Assembly: GCA_023435825.1 (NCBI GenBank)
Contig: JAEZMB010000005.1
Coordinates: 1 to 64,000 of the forward strand
Origin: Pseudomonadota bacterium
GTDB taxonomy: Bacteria; Desulfobacterota; Desulfovibrionia; Desulfovibrionales; Desulfovibrionaceae
Direction of reading: 5' to 3'
Length of the DNA: 64,000 nucleotides
Below are positions 8,692 to 17,663 of the stretch, in pieces (the stretch's first letter is position 1; every line of letters begins with the position of its first letter). The notes under the pieces were generated by a model, which ran no database searches, had not been told where the DNA came from, and worked only from the letters and a program-made list of their open reading frames with translations. Made by a program: the position numbers and the translations under genes.

Positions 8692-9800
8692 TGCGCGCCT
8701 CCCTTGGCCTTGGCCGGTCCCGCGGGCGGGGCGGCCGGGGTTTCGGGAGCCTTGTGTCCGGGCCTTACCGCGTCCAGGGGCAGATAGGGCACGGCCTGCC
8801 GGGCCGCCTCGTCGCTCATGATGAGCTTGTCCAGCTCGGGGTTGGCCAAAAGCGTTTCCATGCCTTCGATGTACAGCCGCTGCCGGGTCACGGCCGGAGC
8901 CTTGTCGTATTCGGTGCGCAGGGCCGTGAAGCGGTCCGCGCCGCCCTTGGCCCGGCGGATGACCTGCTCCCGGTAGGCCCCGGCCTCGTTGATGATGGCC
9001 GCCGAACGGCCCCGGGCCTTGGGCAGGATGTCGTTGGAATAGGCGTCGGCCTCGTTGATGAAGCGGATCTTATCTTCCCGGGCGCTGGCCACGTCCTTGA
9101 AGGCGTCCACCACCTGCTTGGGCGGATGCACGTCCTGAAGCTGCACGGCCACCACTTCCACGCCGCAGCCGTAACGCTGGAGCATGGCCTGAAGCACGCG
9201 TTTGGTGTCGTCTTGGACCGTGACCTTGCCCGAGGTGAGCACGGTGTCGATCTTGGCGTCGCCGATGACCTCGCGCATGGCCGCCTCGGCCGCGCTTTTG
9301 ACGGTTTCGTCCGGCCGGTCCACCTTGAAGAGGTAGTCCACGGGGTTGCTGATCTGATACTGGACGATGAACTGCACGTCGACGATGTTTTCATCCCCGG
9401 TGAGCATGAGCGATTCCTCGGGAACCGCCCGGGCCTGGGTGGTCATGCCGTCGCGGGAGGAGGAGCGGAAGCCCACTTCCACCCGGCGCACCTGGGAAAC
9501 TTTCGGGGTCTTTACGGTCTCGATGGGAAACGGTAAATGGTAGTGCGGCCCCGGTCCGGTGGAATAGGCGTACGCGCCGAAGCGCTGCACCACGCCGGCC
9601 TCGTCGGGTTCCACGATGTAGATGCCGCTGGCCGCCCACAAGAGCACCAGGACGCCGATGATGATTTTGGGGCCGCCGGGCAGCCGTTTTTTCATATCCG
9701 ACAATCTGTCGGCCAGGTCCTCGCCAAGCCGTCCAGGGTCCGGAATCGGAGATCCCTGGCGGCGTTTTTGCTCCGAGAGCTTGTCCCAATCCCAGTTCAT
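8688..9800 (-). CDS. hflK: HflK, SPFH/band-7 regulator of FtsH
   Basis: Partner of HflC in the FtsH-controlling complex. The 370 aa protein begins MNWDWDKLSEQKRR, has a short Gly/Pro-containing cytoplasmic N-terminus, one membrane helix (about 46-65) and the band-7 domain starting IYIVEPDEAGVVQRFG. The alanine/charged coiled-coil region and the QVVDAFKDVASAREDK motif are typical of HflK. An upstream in-frame start exists at 9896, but it would run into the divergent phosphomannomutase start at 9883. The ribosome-binding site is weak. A TTGACC/TATTCG pair lies so close (9836-9807) that a near-leaderless mRNA is possible. Confidence 0.92.
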   Translation of the reverse strand: MNWDWDKLSEQKRRQGSPIPDPGRLGEDLADRLSDMKKRLPGGPKIIIGVLVLLWAASGIYIVEPDEAGVVQRFGAYAYSTGPGPHYHLPFPIETVKTPKVSQVRRVEVGFRSSSRDGMTTQARAVPEESLMLTGDENIVDVQFIVQYQISNPVDYLFKVDRPDETVKSAAEAAMREVIGDAKIDTVLTSGKVTVQDDTKRVLQAMLQRYGCGVEVVAVQLQDVHPPKQVVDAFKDVASAREDKIRFINEADAYSNDILPKARGRSAAIINEAGAYREQVIRRAKGGADRFTALRTEYDKAPAVTRQRLYIEGMETLLANPELDKLIMSDEAARQAVPYLPLDAVRPGHKAPETPAAPPAGPAKAKGGAQ

Positions 9801-9882
9801 CCTGAACGAATAGGGGACAACGCCGGGGCAGGTCAAGGGACGGCCGGACGCGAAACCCGCCTCGCCATATACAGGAGACCGC

Positions 9883-11247
9883 ATGAAACCGATCACGCCC
9901 GCGCCGTTTCGGGCCTATGACATCAGGGGAATCGTCGACGTCGATTTTGATGAGGAATGGGTGGAACGCCTGGGCCGGGCGCTTGGGACGTTTTTCCTGC
10001 GCCGGGGCCACAGCCAGGCCGTGGTTGGCCACGACTGCCGCCTGACCTCGCCGGGCTACCAGGCCCAGCTGGCCGCCGGGCTGGCTTCCTGCGGCGTGGA
10101 CGTGGTCTGCCTGGGCATGGTCCCCAGCCCCGTCTTCTACTACGCCGTCAAGGCCCTGGGCCGCCGGGCCGGCGCGGTGGTGACGGCCAGCCACAATCCT
10201 TCGGAATTCAACGGATTCAAGATCTGGTCCGGGGAAACCACCATCCACACCGACGACATCCGGGAAATCTACGACATCATGGCCGCCGGGGAATTTCCCT
10301 CGGGCGCGGGCATCGTGTGCGAGCACGACATCAAGCCGTCGTACATCGAACACGTGGCCGAGCAGATGGTGCTACCCCGGACCGTCTCGGTGGTGGTGGA
10401 CGGCGGCAACGGCGCCGGCGGGCTTGTCTGCTGCGACGTGCTGCGCCAGGCCGGCGCGCGGGTCACCCCGCTCTACTGTGAGCCCGACGGCCGCTTCCCC
10501 AACCACCATCCCGACCCCGTCATCCACAAGAACATCGCCGATCTGGCCGCCCGGGTCGTGGCCGAGGGCGCGGACTTCGGCGTGGGCCTCGACGGCGACG
10601 CCGACCGCATCGGCGTGGTGGACAACACCGGCCGGCTCCTCTACGGCGACCAGCTCCTGGCCATCTACGCCCGGGCCGTGCTCCAAAACCACCCCGGGGC
10701 CACGGTCATCGGCGAGGTCAAGTGCAGCCATCTGCTTTATAAAGACATCGCCGCCCACGACGGCGATCCGCTCATGGCCGCCACCGGCCATTCGCTCATC
10801 AAATCCAAGATGCGCGAGACCGGGGCCATCCTGGCCGGCGAGATGAGCGGCCACATGTTTTTCGCCGACCGCTACTACGGTTTCGACGACGCCATCTACG
10901 CCGCCGCCCGGCTGGCCGAAATCGTGGCCGCCTCGTCCACGCCGCTGTCCGAGATGCTGGCCGACTGGCCGGCCACGGTCAACACGCCGGAAATCCGCGT
11001 CGATTGTCCCGACGCCGTCAAGTTCGCCGTGGTGGACAAGGCCAAACAGCACTTCGCCAATGGTTACGACGTCATCGACGTGGACGGCGTGCGCCTGACC
11101 TTCCCGGACGGCTGGGGCCTGCTTCGCGCCTCCAACACCCAGCCGGCCCTGGTGGTGCGTTTCGAGGCCGAAAACGAGACGCGCCTGGAGGAAATCCGCT
11201 GGCTCATCGAGGAGCCGGTGGCGGCCTGGATCAAGGAACTTTCCTAG
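9883..11247 (+). CDS. Phosphomannomutase/phosphoglucomutase
   Basis: Interconverts hexose 1- and 6-phosphates for sugar-nucleotide and surface polysaccharide synthesis (AlgC/ManB type of the alpha-D-phosphohexomutase family). The 454 aa protein has N-terminal AYDIRGIV, the catalytic phosphoserine loop TASHNPSEFNGFK, the magnesium loop GLDGDADRIGVVD, the sugar-specificity segment GEMSGHMFF and the C-terminal phosphate-binding loop RASNTQPALVVRFE. Start supported by AGGAG 8 bases upstream. A product relevant to ugd at 36-37 kb (UDP-glucose route) could start from its glucose-1-phosphate, but the genes are not linked. Confidence 0.93.
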   Translation: MKPITPAPFRAYDIRGIVDVDFDEEWVERLGRALGTFFLRRGHSQAVVGHDCRLTSPGYQAQLAAGLASCGVDVVCLGMVPSPVFYYAVKALGRRAGAVVTASHNPSEFNGFKIWSGETTIHTDDIREIYDIMAAGEFPSGAGIVCEHDIKPSYIEHVAEQMVLPRTVSVVVDGGNGAGGLVCCDVLRQAGARVTPLYCEPDGRFPNHHPDPVIHKNIADLAARVVAEGADFGVGLDGDADRIGVVDNTGRLLYGDQLLAIYARAVLQNHPGATVIGEVKCSHLLYKDIAAHDGDPLMAATGHSLIKSKMRETGAILAGEMSGHMFFADRYYGFDDAIYAAARLAEIVAASSTPLSEMLADWPATVNTPEIRVDCPDAVKFAVVDKAKQHFANGYDVIDVDGVRLTFPDGWGLLRASNTQPALVVRFEAENETRLEEIRWLIEEPVAAWIKELS

Positions 11248-11248
11248 G

Positions 11249-11345
11249 GTCGCGGCCACGAAAAGCCCATAGGGCATTTGCAGACAACACATTGAAACGA
11301 TAGTTTTTATTAAAAAACTATCGTATTTATCAAGGGACGCGACAC
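11249..11345. repeat. ~100-bp intergenic repeat (copy 2) with strong central hairpin
   Basis: It starts 2 bases after the phosphomannomutase stop and ends GGGACGCGACAC. Its reverse complement reads TGTCGCGTCCCTTGATAAAT..., lining up over its whole length with copies at 38.3 and 52.9 kb. Inside, 11298-11323 is a perfect 11-bp hairpin (CGATAGTTTTT-ATTA-AAAAACTATCG) with A/T-rich stem base, able to act as a terminator in either direction. Confidence 0.8.
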
Positions 11346-11351
11346 GACAAC

Positions 11352-11443
11352 CGCGTCCTGGTCAACATACGCCCGTCGTTTTGCCGAAAACCATGGTCTG
11401 GGTGTGCTGTCGGGAAAAACGTCAGGCTTTTCCAAGGACGCGC
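11352..11443. repeat. Diverged ~100-bp intergenic repeat (copy 3)
   Basis: Reads CGCGTCCTGGTCAACATACG... to ...TTTTCCAAGGACGCG. It follows copy 2 by a few bases in the opposite orientation, giving a head-to-head pair. The landmark order (CATACG, CCATGGT, GTGTGCTGTC, GGCTTTTCC) matches other copies with many substitutions. Confidence 0.6.
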
Positions 11444-11541
11444 CTGTTCGTCCCGACCCGACCATGCCCGTGTCCGCCGGACGGTCGGCCGCAACCCGGC
11501 CCGGCCGTCCGGCGACTCCCCGTCAACGCCCCGGAGGAGAC

Positions 11542-12042
11542 ATGCGACACGCCTTCCCGTCCCGCCTGCTGGCCGTTGCCATCGCCCTGCTGCCGTGGGC
11601 GGCTCCAACCCTGACCCTGGCCCAGGACTACCGGCCAAACGCCGCCCTGGGCGAACTGCTGGCCCACACGCCCTACGTCAAAAGCGGAACCAATCCCGGC
11701 GGCGGCAACGTCCTGGAAAACAGCTGCATCTACAAGGACAGCTTCTCCATCAGCCCGTCCAAGATCGTGCTGGATCGCTGCGACGTGGCCGGAGCCGTGG
11801 CGGAATTCACGGCCAAGAACGGGCCGCCCGATCTGGTGTCCGAGGCCCCCGGCGGCAAGAAGGTGCTGGAGTACCGCCTGCTGCATGGCGGCAACAGCTA
11901 CTTCGTCAAGATCTACGTGGCCTGCGGCGGCACGAAGACCGAGGTTTTCGCCGTGTCCGAGTGCAAGGAGGAAAAAAACCGGGTCAAGCCCGGACCGCCC
12001 AAGGACGACCGGGCCTTCTGGAAAAAGATACTGCCCTACTAG
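11542..12042 (+). CDS. Small secreted protein of unknown function
   Basis: 166 aa with an N-terminal signal peptide (positive MRHAFPSR, hydrophobic core, probable cleavage after TLA near residue 27). The mature part has four cysteines (in NSCIY, DRCDV, VACGG, SECKE), enough for two disulfides in the periplasm, and ends in a Lys/Pro-rich segment. I do not recognise the family. The start is set by GGAGGAGA just upstream. The gene is isolated between repeat copies 3 and 4, which suggests its own transcription unit. Confidence 0.75.
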   Translation: MRHAFPSRLLAVAIALLPWAAPTLTLAQDYRPNAALGELLAHTPYVKSGTNPGGGNVLENSCIYKDSFSISPSKIVLDRCDVAGAVAEFTAKNGPPDLVSEAPGGKKVLEYRLLHGGNSYFVKIYVACGGTKTEVFAVSECKEEKNRVKPGPPKDDRAFWKKILPY

Positions 12043-12045
12043 GGG

Positions 12046-12142
12046 AGCGCTCCTTGAAGGAATCGATAGTATTGCCAAAAAACTTCATCTTTCTAACCTG
12101 TTGCCTGTGAAATCACCCTTGTGCTTTTCGTGAACGCGACAC
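12046..12142. repeat. ~100-bp intergenic repeat (copy 4)
   Basis: It begins GCGCTCCTTGAAGGAATCGATAG about 4 bases after the stop of the secreted protein and ends GTGCTTTTCGTGAACGCGACAC. Landmarks CGATAGTATT, CTGTTGCCTGTGAAAT and the terminal CGTGAACGCGACAC match copies 2, 6 and 7. Confidence 0.75.
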
Positions 12143-12254
12143 AAGGGCGCGCAGCCGTGAAAAACCGGGAGACCCCGCCTTGACGCCTGGCCATTTGCCC
12201 CCGGGCGCGATTGCGGCTATACAACGGTGAAACCAGACCACCGGACACCACCGC

Positions 12255-13523
12255 ATGCGCATATTCAAATGGCTCTTCCTGCTCGCCCTCCTCGCCGCCG
12301 GGGGCTACTACGGTTACAAACACTACACCAAAAAGCCCGAACCGCCCCGGGTCATCGCCACGGCCGAGGCCAGCCTGGGCAATGTGCGCAAGGTGCTGGA
12401 AGCCACGGGCATCATCAAGGCCCAGGTCGGGGCCATCGTCAAGATCGGCGCCCGGGCCACGGGCACCATCAAGGAAATGAACGTCAAGGTCGGCGACGAG
12501 GTCAAGCGCGACCAGCTCATCGCCGTCATCGACTCCCGGGAGCTGCGTGCCCAACTCGACGAGGCCGAGGCCAAGCTGGCCAGGGCCAATGCCGAGCTGT
12601 CCCAGGTCGAGACCGTCTACCCCCGCCGCATCGCCGAGGCCGAGGCCGAATTGCGCCTGTCCCAGGCCAAGTACGACTACGCCGCCTCCACCCTCAAGCG
12701 CCAGGACGAGCTTTTCCGCAAGGAACTCGTGGCCCGCGACGTCCTGGACGCCGCCCGCCGCGACAGCCTCGTCAGCCAAAACGAGGTGCTGGCCCGCCAG
12801 GCTTCGCTGGTGCGGGTGCAGACGGAATTCGAAAAGGAACTGCTCAAGGCGCAAAAGGTCCGCGACGAGGCCCAGGCCGTCATCGATTCGGCCAACACCA
12901 AGATTTCCTACACCCGCATCGTCAGCCCCATCGACGGCGTGGTGTCCATGGTCACCTCTCAGGCCGGCGAGACCGTGGTGGCCGGCCTGCAGGTGGCCAA
13001 TCTCATCACCGTGCTCGACCCCAGCCGCCTGGAAATGTGGATCTACGTGGACGAGACCGACGTCGGCCAGGTCAAGGCCGGCATGGCCGTGGAATTTAGG
13101 GTGGACGCCTACCCGGGCACGACCTTCAAGGGCAGCGTCGACCAGATCTATCCCCAGCCCGAAATCCGCGACAACATCGTCTATTATCAGGCCCTGGTGC
13201 GCCTGGACCCGGCCGAATCGACCAAGCTGCGCCCGGAGATGACCACCCAGTGCCAGATCGTGGTGCAGGAGAAAAAAGGCGTGCTGGTCATTCCCAACGC
13301 GGCCCTCAAATGGATCGGCGACAAGCAGGTGGTCTTCGCCGTGACCGAGGGCGGCGGCGTGCGCGAGGTCCAGCCCAAGCTCGGCCTGGAAGGGCTTAAC
13401 GAAACCGAGATCCTCGAAGGCCTTGCCCCCGGTGAGAAGGTGGCCACCCAGATCGTGCTGCCGGGCCTGGCCGCGCCCACGATCAACGCGCCCAAGGCCA
13501 ACCGTCCGGGCGGCGGTCGATGA
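12255..13523 (+). CDS. MacA-like periplasmic adaptor (membrane fusion protein)
   Basis: Links an inner-membrane ABC exporter to an outer-membrane channel. The 422 aa protein has one N-terminal membrane helix (about 5-20), a lipoyl/barrel-sandwich half (ATGIIKAQVGAIVKIGARATG), a long alpha-helical hairpin (about 95-215) with charged heptads, and the second half-motif RIVSPIDGVVSMV, then beta-barrel domains. It overlaps the next gene by ATGA, so the adaptor, ATPase and permease form one operon. No outer-membrane TolC-type gene is adjacent. Confidence 0.9.
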   Translation: MRIFKWLFLLALLAAGGYYGYKHYTKKPEPPRVIATAEASLGNVRKVLEATGIIKAQVGAIVKIGARATGTIKEMNVKVGDEVKRDQLIAVIDSRELRAQLDEAEAKLARANAELSQVETVYPRRIAEAEAELRLSQAKYDYAASTLKRQDELFRKELVARDVLDAARRDSLVSQNEVLARQASLVRVQTEFEKELLKAQKVRDEAQAVIDSANTKISYTRIVSPIDGVVSMVTSQAGETVVAGLQVANLITVLDPSRLEMWIYVDETDVGQVKAGMAVEFRVDAYPGTTFKGSVDQIYPQPEIRDNIVYYQALVRLDPAESTKLRPEMTTQCQIVVQEKKGVLVIPNAALKWIGDKQVVFAVTEGGGVREVQPKLGLEGLNETEILEGLAPGEKVATQIVLPGLAAPTINAPKANRPGGGR

Positions 13524-14224
13524 CCGGGCAGACCGCTTCCGGCCAGGGCGAGCCGCTTATCCGCCTGACCGACGTCACCCGGGCCTATGTCATGGGCGGC
13601 GTGACCAACACCGTGCTCTCCGGGGTGACGCTTGATATCGCGGCCGGGGAATTCGCAGCCATCATGGGGCCGTCGGGCTCGGGCAAGTCCACCCTGCTCC
13701 ACATCCTGGGCCTGCTCGACCGCCCGACCGCAGGCAGCTACCGGCTGCGCGGCCAAGAGACCGGCGCGCTTTCCGACGACGCCCTGTCCCATCTGCGAAA
13801 CCAGGCCATCGGCTTCGTGTTCCAGAGCTTCTACCTCATCCCCTACGCCACCGCCCTGGACAATGTGCTGCTCCCGGGACTCTACAGCGATGCCCCGCGC
13901 GCGGCCCTTGTGCGGCGGGCGGGTGAACTCCTGGACAAGGTCGGGCTGACGGCCCAGGCCCGCCACAAGCCCTCCCAGCTCTCCGGCGGCCAGCAGCAAC
14001 GCGTGGCCCTGGCGAGGTCGCTTATAAACGACCCGGATCTCATTTTGGCCGACGAACCCACCGGCCAGCTCGATTCCGGCACCAGCCGCGAAATCATGGA
14101 ACTCCTCGCCGCCATCAACCGCGACGCCGGCAAGACGGTCATTGTCGTCACCCACGACCCGGACACCGCCGCCTACGCCCGCCGCCAGATTCTCGTGACC
14201 GACGGCCGTGTGGCGCGTTCTTAG
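13520..14224 (+). CDS. ABC transporter ATPase, MacB/LolD type
   Basis: ATPase of a tripartite MacAB-like exporter. In 234 aa it shows Walker A GPSGSGKST, Q-loop region FVFQSFYLIP, the ABC signature LSGGQQQR, Walker B LILADEPTG and the H-loop VVTHDP. The segment between Q-loop and signature is typical of the MacB/LolD/FtsE group. Here ATPase and permease are separate proteins, unlike E. coli MacB where they are fused. It overlaps the adaptor gene by 4 bases and the permease by 17. Confidence 0.92.
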   Translation: MTGQTASGQGEPLIRLTDVTRAYVMGGVTNTVLSGVTLDIAAGEFAAIMGPSGSGKSTLLHILGLLDRPTAGSYRLRGQETGALSDDALSHLRNQAIGFVFQSFYLIPYATALDNVLLPGLYSDAPRAALVRRAGELLDKVGLTAQARHKPSQLSGGQQQRVALARSLINDPDLILADEPTGQLDSGTSREIMELLAAINRDAGKTVIVVTHDPDTAAYARRQILVTDGRVARS

Positions 14225-15464
14225 CCGCTATCCGCGCCTGCTGTGGCGTCTGCAAGGCCTGGCCGGCCAAGCCATCCTGGCCCACAAGGCGCGCAGCTGC
14301 TTTGTCGTGGCCGCCGTGGCCATGGGCATCGCGGCGCTCACCGTCATCGTCGCCTCGGTGGACGGCGCGCGGCGCAAGGCCCTGGAGATCGTTGATTTCT
14401 TCGGCCCGGACGCGGTGCTGGTCCTTGGCGGCGACATCGAGAACCGGCCCGTGGGCCAGCGCCTCAACACGTTGACCTGGTCCGACGCCCGGGCCATCGC
14501 CCGCTCGCTCCCCGGGGCCTACGCCGTGCTGCCCATGCGCTCGGTGCGGGCCGTGACGCTGCGCTACGGCAACAAGAACCACGAAGCACCGACCGTGGTC
14601 GGGGCCACGGAGAACTACGCCGCCACCTGGAACTGGCCCCTGTCCGAAGGCCGCGACCTGTCGGCCGACGACATCGCCCATGGGGCCAAGGTGGCGCTCA
14701 TTGGCGACGCCCCGGCCAAGGCCCTTTTCGGCGACGCCTCGCCCATCGGCCGCACGGTCATGGTGAAGAACCTGCCCGTGCAGATCGTCGGGCGGCTGTC
14801 CTACCGGGGCTTTACCGGCGGCGGCTCGGACGTGTCCGTGGACGACCGCCTCATCATGCCCATCTCCACCCTGACCCAGCGTTTCAACCTGGACCGCAAC
14901 TACTTCCGGGGCCTGCGGGTGCGCTTCCACGACCCGGACCTCATCGAAGCCCACATGGAGAACCTGCGCGCCCTGCTGCGCCATGAGCACAAGCTCGGCC
15001 CCACCATCCCCGACGACTTCACCATCATGTCGGCCAGCGAGATTCTCAAGTTTCTCACCGCCTTCACCGGCGGGCTGGTGGCCTTTCTCGGGGTCACGGC
15101 CGGGGTGGCCATCCTGGTCGGCGGTTTCGTGCTGGCCAACCTCATGTTCCTGGGCGTCAGCGAACGGCGCGTGGAGATCGGGCTGCGCAAGGCTGTGGGG
15201 GCCACATCCGGGACCATCCTCGTCCAGTTTCTGTCCGAGGCCGTCTACCTGACCCTGGCCGGGGCCATCCTTGGCATGGGCCTGGGAGTGGGCTTGGGCG
15301 AATCCCTGTCACGCCTGGGAATGCTGGAACTGCGCCTGTCGCCCAAGATCTTTGTCCTGTCCCTGGCCGCGGCCCTGGCCATCGCCCTGGCCTTTGGTCT
15401 GCGCCCGGCCCGCAAGGCGGCCGGCCTCGACCCCATCGAGGCCCTGCGCGGCGGCGGCGAATAG
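14208..15464 (+). CDS. ABC transporter permease, MacB/FtsX type
   Basis: Membrane subunit of the exporter. 418 aa with an N-terminal helix (about 30-48), a large periplasmic MacB-type domain (about 50-275), and three C-terminal helices containing the family motif GVSERRVEIGLRKAVGA and a closing PARKAAGLDPIEALR. The start is GTG 14208, inside the ATPase gene. Together with the adaptor it probably exports a small molecule or peptide; nothing in the locus gives the substrate. Confidence 0.9.
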   Translation: MWRVLSRYPRLLWRLQGLAGQAILAHKARSCFVVAAVAMGIAALTVIVASVDGARRKALEIVDFFGPDAVLVLGGDIENRPVGQRLNTLTWSDARAIARSLPGAYAVLPMRSVRAVTLRYGNKNHEAPTVVGATENYAATWNWPLSEGRDLSADDIAHGAKVALIGDAPAKALFGDASPIGRTVMVKNLPVQIVGRLSYRGFTGGGSDVSVDDRLIMPISTLTQRFNLDRNYFRGLRVRFHDPDLIEAHMENLRALLRHEHKLGPTIPDDFTIMSASEILKFLTAFTGGLVAFLGVTAGVAILVGGFVLANLMFLGVSERRVEIGLRKAVGATSGTILVQFLSEAVYLTLAGAILGMGLGVGLGESLSRLGMLELRLSPKIFVLSLAAALAIALAFGLRPARKAAGLDPIEALRGGGE

Positions 15465-15857
15465 CCGCCAGCCCGGCCCCGGCCAAGGACGTTTTCACGA
15501 CCTGCCGCCCTCATGCCGCGTCCACGAAAAGCGCCTATGGCGTTTCGTTGGCAACAGGCGAGCATCCTCGATCTTCTTCAACAATACGCTCGTCGTTTTT
15601 AAGGGACGCGCCGCGCCGCCCTCCTGCCGCCCTTCCCTTCCGGTCCCCGTGAGCAGGCCATCCCGGCAACGCCCGTTGCTCCCCATTCCCTGGAATCCTT
15701 CACAGCAATATCCACTTTTCGTGGAAAAATACTTGTCTTTTCCACACCAAACATCAGACAAAAAGACTTGATATCAGCTGCATAGGGAAAGTCCGTTGAC
15801 TTTTTCCACAGAGGCACGACATCTGCACAGTTCCGGCCAAACCCAACAGGATGTCCC
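15465..15857. other. 393-bp intergenic region with repeat copy and AT-rich leader
   Basis: After the permease stop it holds repeat copy 5 (15515-15614), then about 240 bases rising in AT content before the beta-helix gene. TTTTCGTGGAAAAATAC and nearby TTTCCAC copies form short inverted repeats (about 15715-15745), and TTGACT at about 15797 could be a -35 element, but no convincing -10 was found at normal spacing. No open frame looks coding. Confidence 0.5.
15515..15614. repeat. ~100-bp intergenic repeat (copy 5)
   Basis: It begins GCCGCGTCCACGAAAAGCGCC and ends TTTTTAAGGGACGCGCCGCG. In reverse complement it carries CGCGTCCCTTAAAAA, GTTGCC and GCGCTTTTCGTGGACGCGGC, the same order as copies 2, 6 and 7. 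Confidence 0.75.
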
Positions 15858-17429
15858 ATGCCGTATCCGATCCTGCCCCATTCGTGCCGCGTTCTTGCCC
15901 TGTGCCTGCTTGCCCTGGGAGCTTGGCCGAGCGCCACCCTCGCCGCCGTCGACAACGCCATAGCCTATGCCGATCCCTACGCCGCCTGGAACAAGGCCGG
16001 TCTGCGCACCCCGCCGCCGACGCCGGTGCAGACCGTTTCCGTGCGCGACTACGGCGCCGTGGGCGACGGCCAGCACGACGACAGCGCCGCCTTCGACAGC
16101 GCCATGGCCGCCGTGGCCAAGCCCGGCGTGGTCGCCATCCCGGCCGGAACCTACCGTCTCACCCGTACGCTGACGCCGGCAAGCGGCGTGGTCCTTCGCG
16201 GCGAAGGGGCCAAGGCCTCCTTCCTGGTCTTCAACATGGGGGGCAGCGCCGATCCGCTTATCGACTTCACCACCTACAACTCCCGTAGCTGGTCCAGCCT
16301 GACCCAGGACGCGCCGCTTGGCGCGACGGCCATGACCCTGGCCAGCGCCTCGGGCATCGTCGTGGGCGACGTCATGGAGATCGAGCAGCAAAACGATCCG
16401 GCCAAGATGTACACCAACCCGGAGTGGAACCAGGACTGGGCCCAGAGCGTGGTCGGCCAATTCGCGGTCGTCACGGCCATATCGGGCAAGACCGTGTCCC
16501 TGGACAGGCCCCTTCGCGCCGCCTACGCCCCGAGCCTGTCCGCCCGGGCCAGGGTCTACCGCATGGGGAAAAACGTCGGCATCGAGGACTTGGCCATTCG
16601 CCGGGAAGACCCGAGCAGCGGCAGCGGCGACACCATCCACTTCAAGTACGCCTTTAACTGCTGGGTGCGCCGGGTGGAAAGCCTCGACACCGTCAGCGCC
16701 CATGTCTACGCCGAGTCCTCGGCCGCCATCGAGGTGCGGGATTCCACCTTCAAGCGCTCCCACGACTACGGCGACGGCGGGCGCGGCTACGGCGTGAACC
16801 TGGGCCGCCACGTGTCCGACTGCCTGGTCGAAAACAACGTCTTCAACACCTTGCGCCACGCCATGGTGGTCAGCCAGGGCGCCAACGGCAACGTGTTCGG
16901 CTACAACGCCTCCAGCGTTCGCCGCTGCGAGACCGATGCCTGGACGCCCTGCGACATCTCGATCCATGGGCACTATCCGTTCCGCAATCTTTTCGAAGGC
17001 AATCTCGTCGAGGAAATCGACGTCACCGACTACTGGGGGCCGGCCGGACCGGGCAACGTGTTCCTGCGCAATGTGGTCAGCCAGGAAGGCGTCGAAATCA
17101 TGGACGCTTCCCACGATCAGGCGGTGCTTGGAAACCTGCTGCTGTCCGGCGGACCGCTGCGGGTGGAGTCGGGCATCACCGGCGTCGTGCTCGCCGCCAA
17201 CACCATCCTGCCGGCAACCAGCCCCGACGGCAGCTGCGACGTCACGGCCGTGCCGGACAGCCTCTATCTTGCCGCCAAGCCTTCCTTTTTCGCTTCCACT
17301 TCCTGGCCCTTGCTGGCCGACGGCCAGACCGCCAATCCGGCCTCCCTGCGCGCCGCGGGAACCTCGCCTTCGCCGCAACAGCCAAACACCGGCCTTGTTA
17401 TCGCCATCAACCAGCTGTTGTTGCAGTGA
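15858..17429 (+). CDS. Secreted right-handed beta-helix protein (pectate-lyase superfamily type)
   Basis: 523 aa with a signal peptide (hydrophobic core about 12-27, cleavage near LAA). Residues about 55-85 carry the pectate-lyase-3 signature VSVRDYGAVGDG followed by DDSAAFDSAM, which opens parallel beta-helix proteins acting on polysaccharides. Later Asn/Asp-rich turns (VENNVFNTL, NGNVFGYNAS) fit helix coils. I cannot identify catalytic residues, so lyase, hydrolase or simply binding function is open. Single-gene unit with a weak AGGA ribosome site; the chemoreceptor downstream is convergent. Confidence 0.8.
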   Translation: MPYPILPHSCRVLALCLLALGAWPSATLAAVDNAIAYADPYAAWNKAGLRTPPPTPVQTVSVRDYGAVGDGQHDDSAAFDSAMAAVAKPGVVAIPAGTYRLTRTLTPASGVVLRGEGAKASFLVFNMGGSADPLIDFTTYNSRSWSSLTQDAPLGATAMTLASASGIVVGDVMEIEQQNDPAKMYTNPEWNQDWAQSVVGQFAVVTAISGKTVSLDRPLRAAYAPSLSARARVYRMGKNVGIEDLAIRREDPSSGSGDTIHFKYAFNCWVRRVESLDTVSAHVYAESSAAIEVRDSTFKRSHDYGDGGRGYGVNLGRHVSDCLVENNVFNTLRHAMVVSQGANGNVFGYNASSVRRCETDAWTPCDISIHGHYPFRNLFEGNLVEEIDVTDYWGPAGPGNVFLRNVVSQEGVEIMDASHDQAVLGNLLLSGGPLRVESGITGVVLAANTILPATSPDGSCDVTAVPDSLYLAAKPSFFASTSWPLLADGQTANPASLRAAGTSPSPQQPNTGLVIAINQLLLQ

Positions 17430-17614
17430 ATCACCCAGCCCAGTAGCCCTCCCCAGCCCTCACCGGGCTGACCCGCCTGTCCGGCCAGGACGCCCAACCG
17501 CCATCCGCGCCCAAGGACGCCTGCGCCCGTCAGCGCGGCACAGGCCGCAGCCCAACAGGCCCGGGCCGGCGACGACTCCAGCCGTCCCAGCTTGCCCGCG
17601 CCAGCAAGAACAAA

Positions 17615-17640
17615 GGCCGGACGCGTTCCCGCGTCCGGCC
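17615..17640 (-). terminator. Terminator hairpin of the minus-strand chemoreceptor
   Basis: GGCCGGACGCG-ttcc-CGCGTCCGGCC is a perfect 11-bp stem. On the minus strand it is followed by TTTGTT. It is 24 bases beyond the receptor stop and may serve both convergent genes. Confidence 0.65.
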
Positions 17641-17663
17641 CATGACAATCGTTTGGTGGAAGC

